DNA of 64,000 nt from Paenibacillus sp. SYP-B4298 (lineage in GTDB: Bacteria; Bacillota; Bacilli; Paenibacillales; Paenibacillaceae), in the NCBI RefSeq assembly GCF_027627475.1, contig NZ_CP115484.1, positions 4,658,501 to 4,722,500 on the forward strand. The letters are read 5' to 3'. This document shows, in pieces, positions 63,511 through 64,000 of this stretch. How positions within the stretch are numbered: position 1 is the stretch's first letter; every line of letters begins with the position of its first letter. The notes below the pieces were generated by a model, which had not been told where the DNA came from, ran no database searches, and worked only from the letters and a program-made list of their open reading frames with translations. Made by a program: the position numbers and the translations under genes.

Positions 63511-64000
63511 CGTTTAGCCCCTTTAGATCACTTGTGATAAACATTCCGTCTTTCCGTACAAGCTCATCATCGAAATAGAGCTCTCCTCCGCCATCAGCCG
63601 CGCGCTGACTCAATACCATATCAAAATGAATGGAAGAATCATTGCCGTTGTAGGCCATCGGGAAAGCTTGGCCGAATGCGAGGTGAATACTCCCTCCCAT
63701 CTTCTCGTCAAAATTCAGGCTCCCTGTGGGCTGGTGAATATATGGATTCAGTCCAATACCGAACTCTCCAATTCGCGACGCGCCAGCATCGGAATACAGG
63801 ATGCTTCTCAACTGGGCGGCGCCGACCCCGCTAACCTCCACAAGCTCTCCCGCCGCAAAGCGGCATGTCGCCTCTCCATAGGACTGCCCCATGTACCTGG
63901 CCGGAATATTGAACGCGATCTGCCCTGATACCGTTGACACCACAGGCGCAGTAAACACTTCGCCATCAGGGAGATTATACTTGCCATCGCATATATAGTG
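63503..64000 (-). CDS. M29-type aminopeptidase-like protein, cut by the window edge
   Basis: Only the C-terminal 165 or so residues are in the window; the frame is open to the last base (CDGKYNLPDGEVFTAPV at the upstream side), so the start lies beyond 64000. Visible family segments are LPDGEVFTAP, GEFGIGLNPYIHQPTG, MGGSIHLAFG and SSIHFDMVL with the His-x-Asp metal pair, as in M29 metallo-aminopeptidases. Related proteins include other metal-dependent enzymes, so hydrolysis of an N-terminal amino acid is likely but not certain. It is at the head of the visible leftward operon and overlaps the glycosyltransferase gene. Confidence 0.82.
   Translation of the reverse strand, partial: HYICDGKYNLPDGEVFTAPVVSTVSGQIAFNIPARYMGQSYGEATCRFAAGELVEVSGVGAAQLRSILYSDAGASRIGEFGIGLNPYIHQPTGSLNFDEKMGGSIHLAFGQAFPMAYNGNDSSIHFDMVLSQRAADGGGELYFDDELVRKDGMFITSDLKGLNDG

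Noticed and set aside
1-64000. rRNA, tRNA, CRISPR arrays and integrated phage
   Set aside because: No clover-leaf-like tRNA, rRNA core sequence, regular spacer-repeat array or phage structural gene was noticed on reading; a dedicated tRNAscan or CRISPR search could not be run.

Overview
The window reads as a chromosomal segment of a Paenibacillus-like Firmicute. The evidence is strong AAGGAGG-type ribosome sites, an S-layer-homology protein, a modular secreted GH26 mannanase, an agr-type peptide-signalling locus, a Btr-like AraC/binding-protein fusion, BirA-, Fur- and cre-like operators, and two large specialised-metabolite regions. No rRNA, tRNA or CRISPR array was seen. This assignment is inference from gene content only.

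1-18.1 kb (+): a lipopeptide/polyketide assembly line. A type II thioesterase, fatty acyl-AMP ligase, acyl-CoA-dehydrogenase-like enzyme and discrete ACP feed one PKS module (KS-AT-DH-KR-ACP) and one NRPS protein (C-A-PCP-E-C), followed by a two-gene ABC exporter. The NRPS ends in a condensation domain and no release domain follows it in the window. 18.2-21.5 kb (-): a compact operon of BtrH-like acyltransferase, carrier protein, adenylate-forming ligase and short-chain reductase, convergent with the exporter.

21.9-35.8 kb: carbohydrate and cell-surface genes. They comprise a coupled GH88 / heparinase II-III-like / DUF2264-like operon, a three-SLH YcdB/YcdC-type protein, an intracellular GH30 enzyme divergent from an AraC regulator, thioredoxin, an Rrf2 regulator with many cysteines, and the GH26 mannanase. 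Cre-like sites lie upstream of two of the carbohydrate loci.

36-38 kb (-): a minimal agr-type locus made of a polytopic membrane protein, AgrB-like protease, 40-residue AgrD-like peptide and a LytTR protein with no receiver domain. The peptide has Ser where the ring-forming Cys is usual, and no histidine kinase is present. 38-43.4 kb is a decayed island with remnants of ISL3, IS630 and probably IS5 transposases, a frameshifted ECF sigma factor, and two direct copies (about 4.56 kb apart) of one small membrane-protein gene.

43.4-52.4 kb: ordinary genes (SDR, serine hydrolase, MsrA, GHKL ATPase). Then comes a BirA-type operator driving a bioB fragment that ends before its Fe-S motif, and inside the fragment a Fur-type promoter for a siderophore-binding lipoprotein, a flavin monooxygenase and a Btr-like regulator.

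52.5-64 kb, mostly (-): a second biosynthetic locus. It holds RmlA/RmlD/RmlC sugar genes, an adenylate-forming ligase, a stand-alone adenylation enzyme with a glycine-like code, an epimerase-like SDR lacking the usual Lys, two PhyH-type dioxygenases, a second BtrH-like protein, a carrier protein, a GT1 glycosyltransferase and an M29-type aminopeptidase cut by the window edge. I infer that it makes a glycosylated, hydroxylated, aminoacylated product with chemistry recalling butirosin side-chain transfer.
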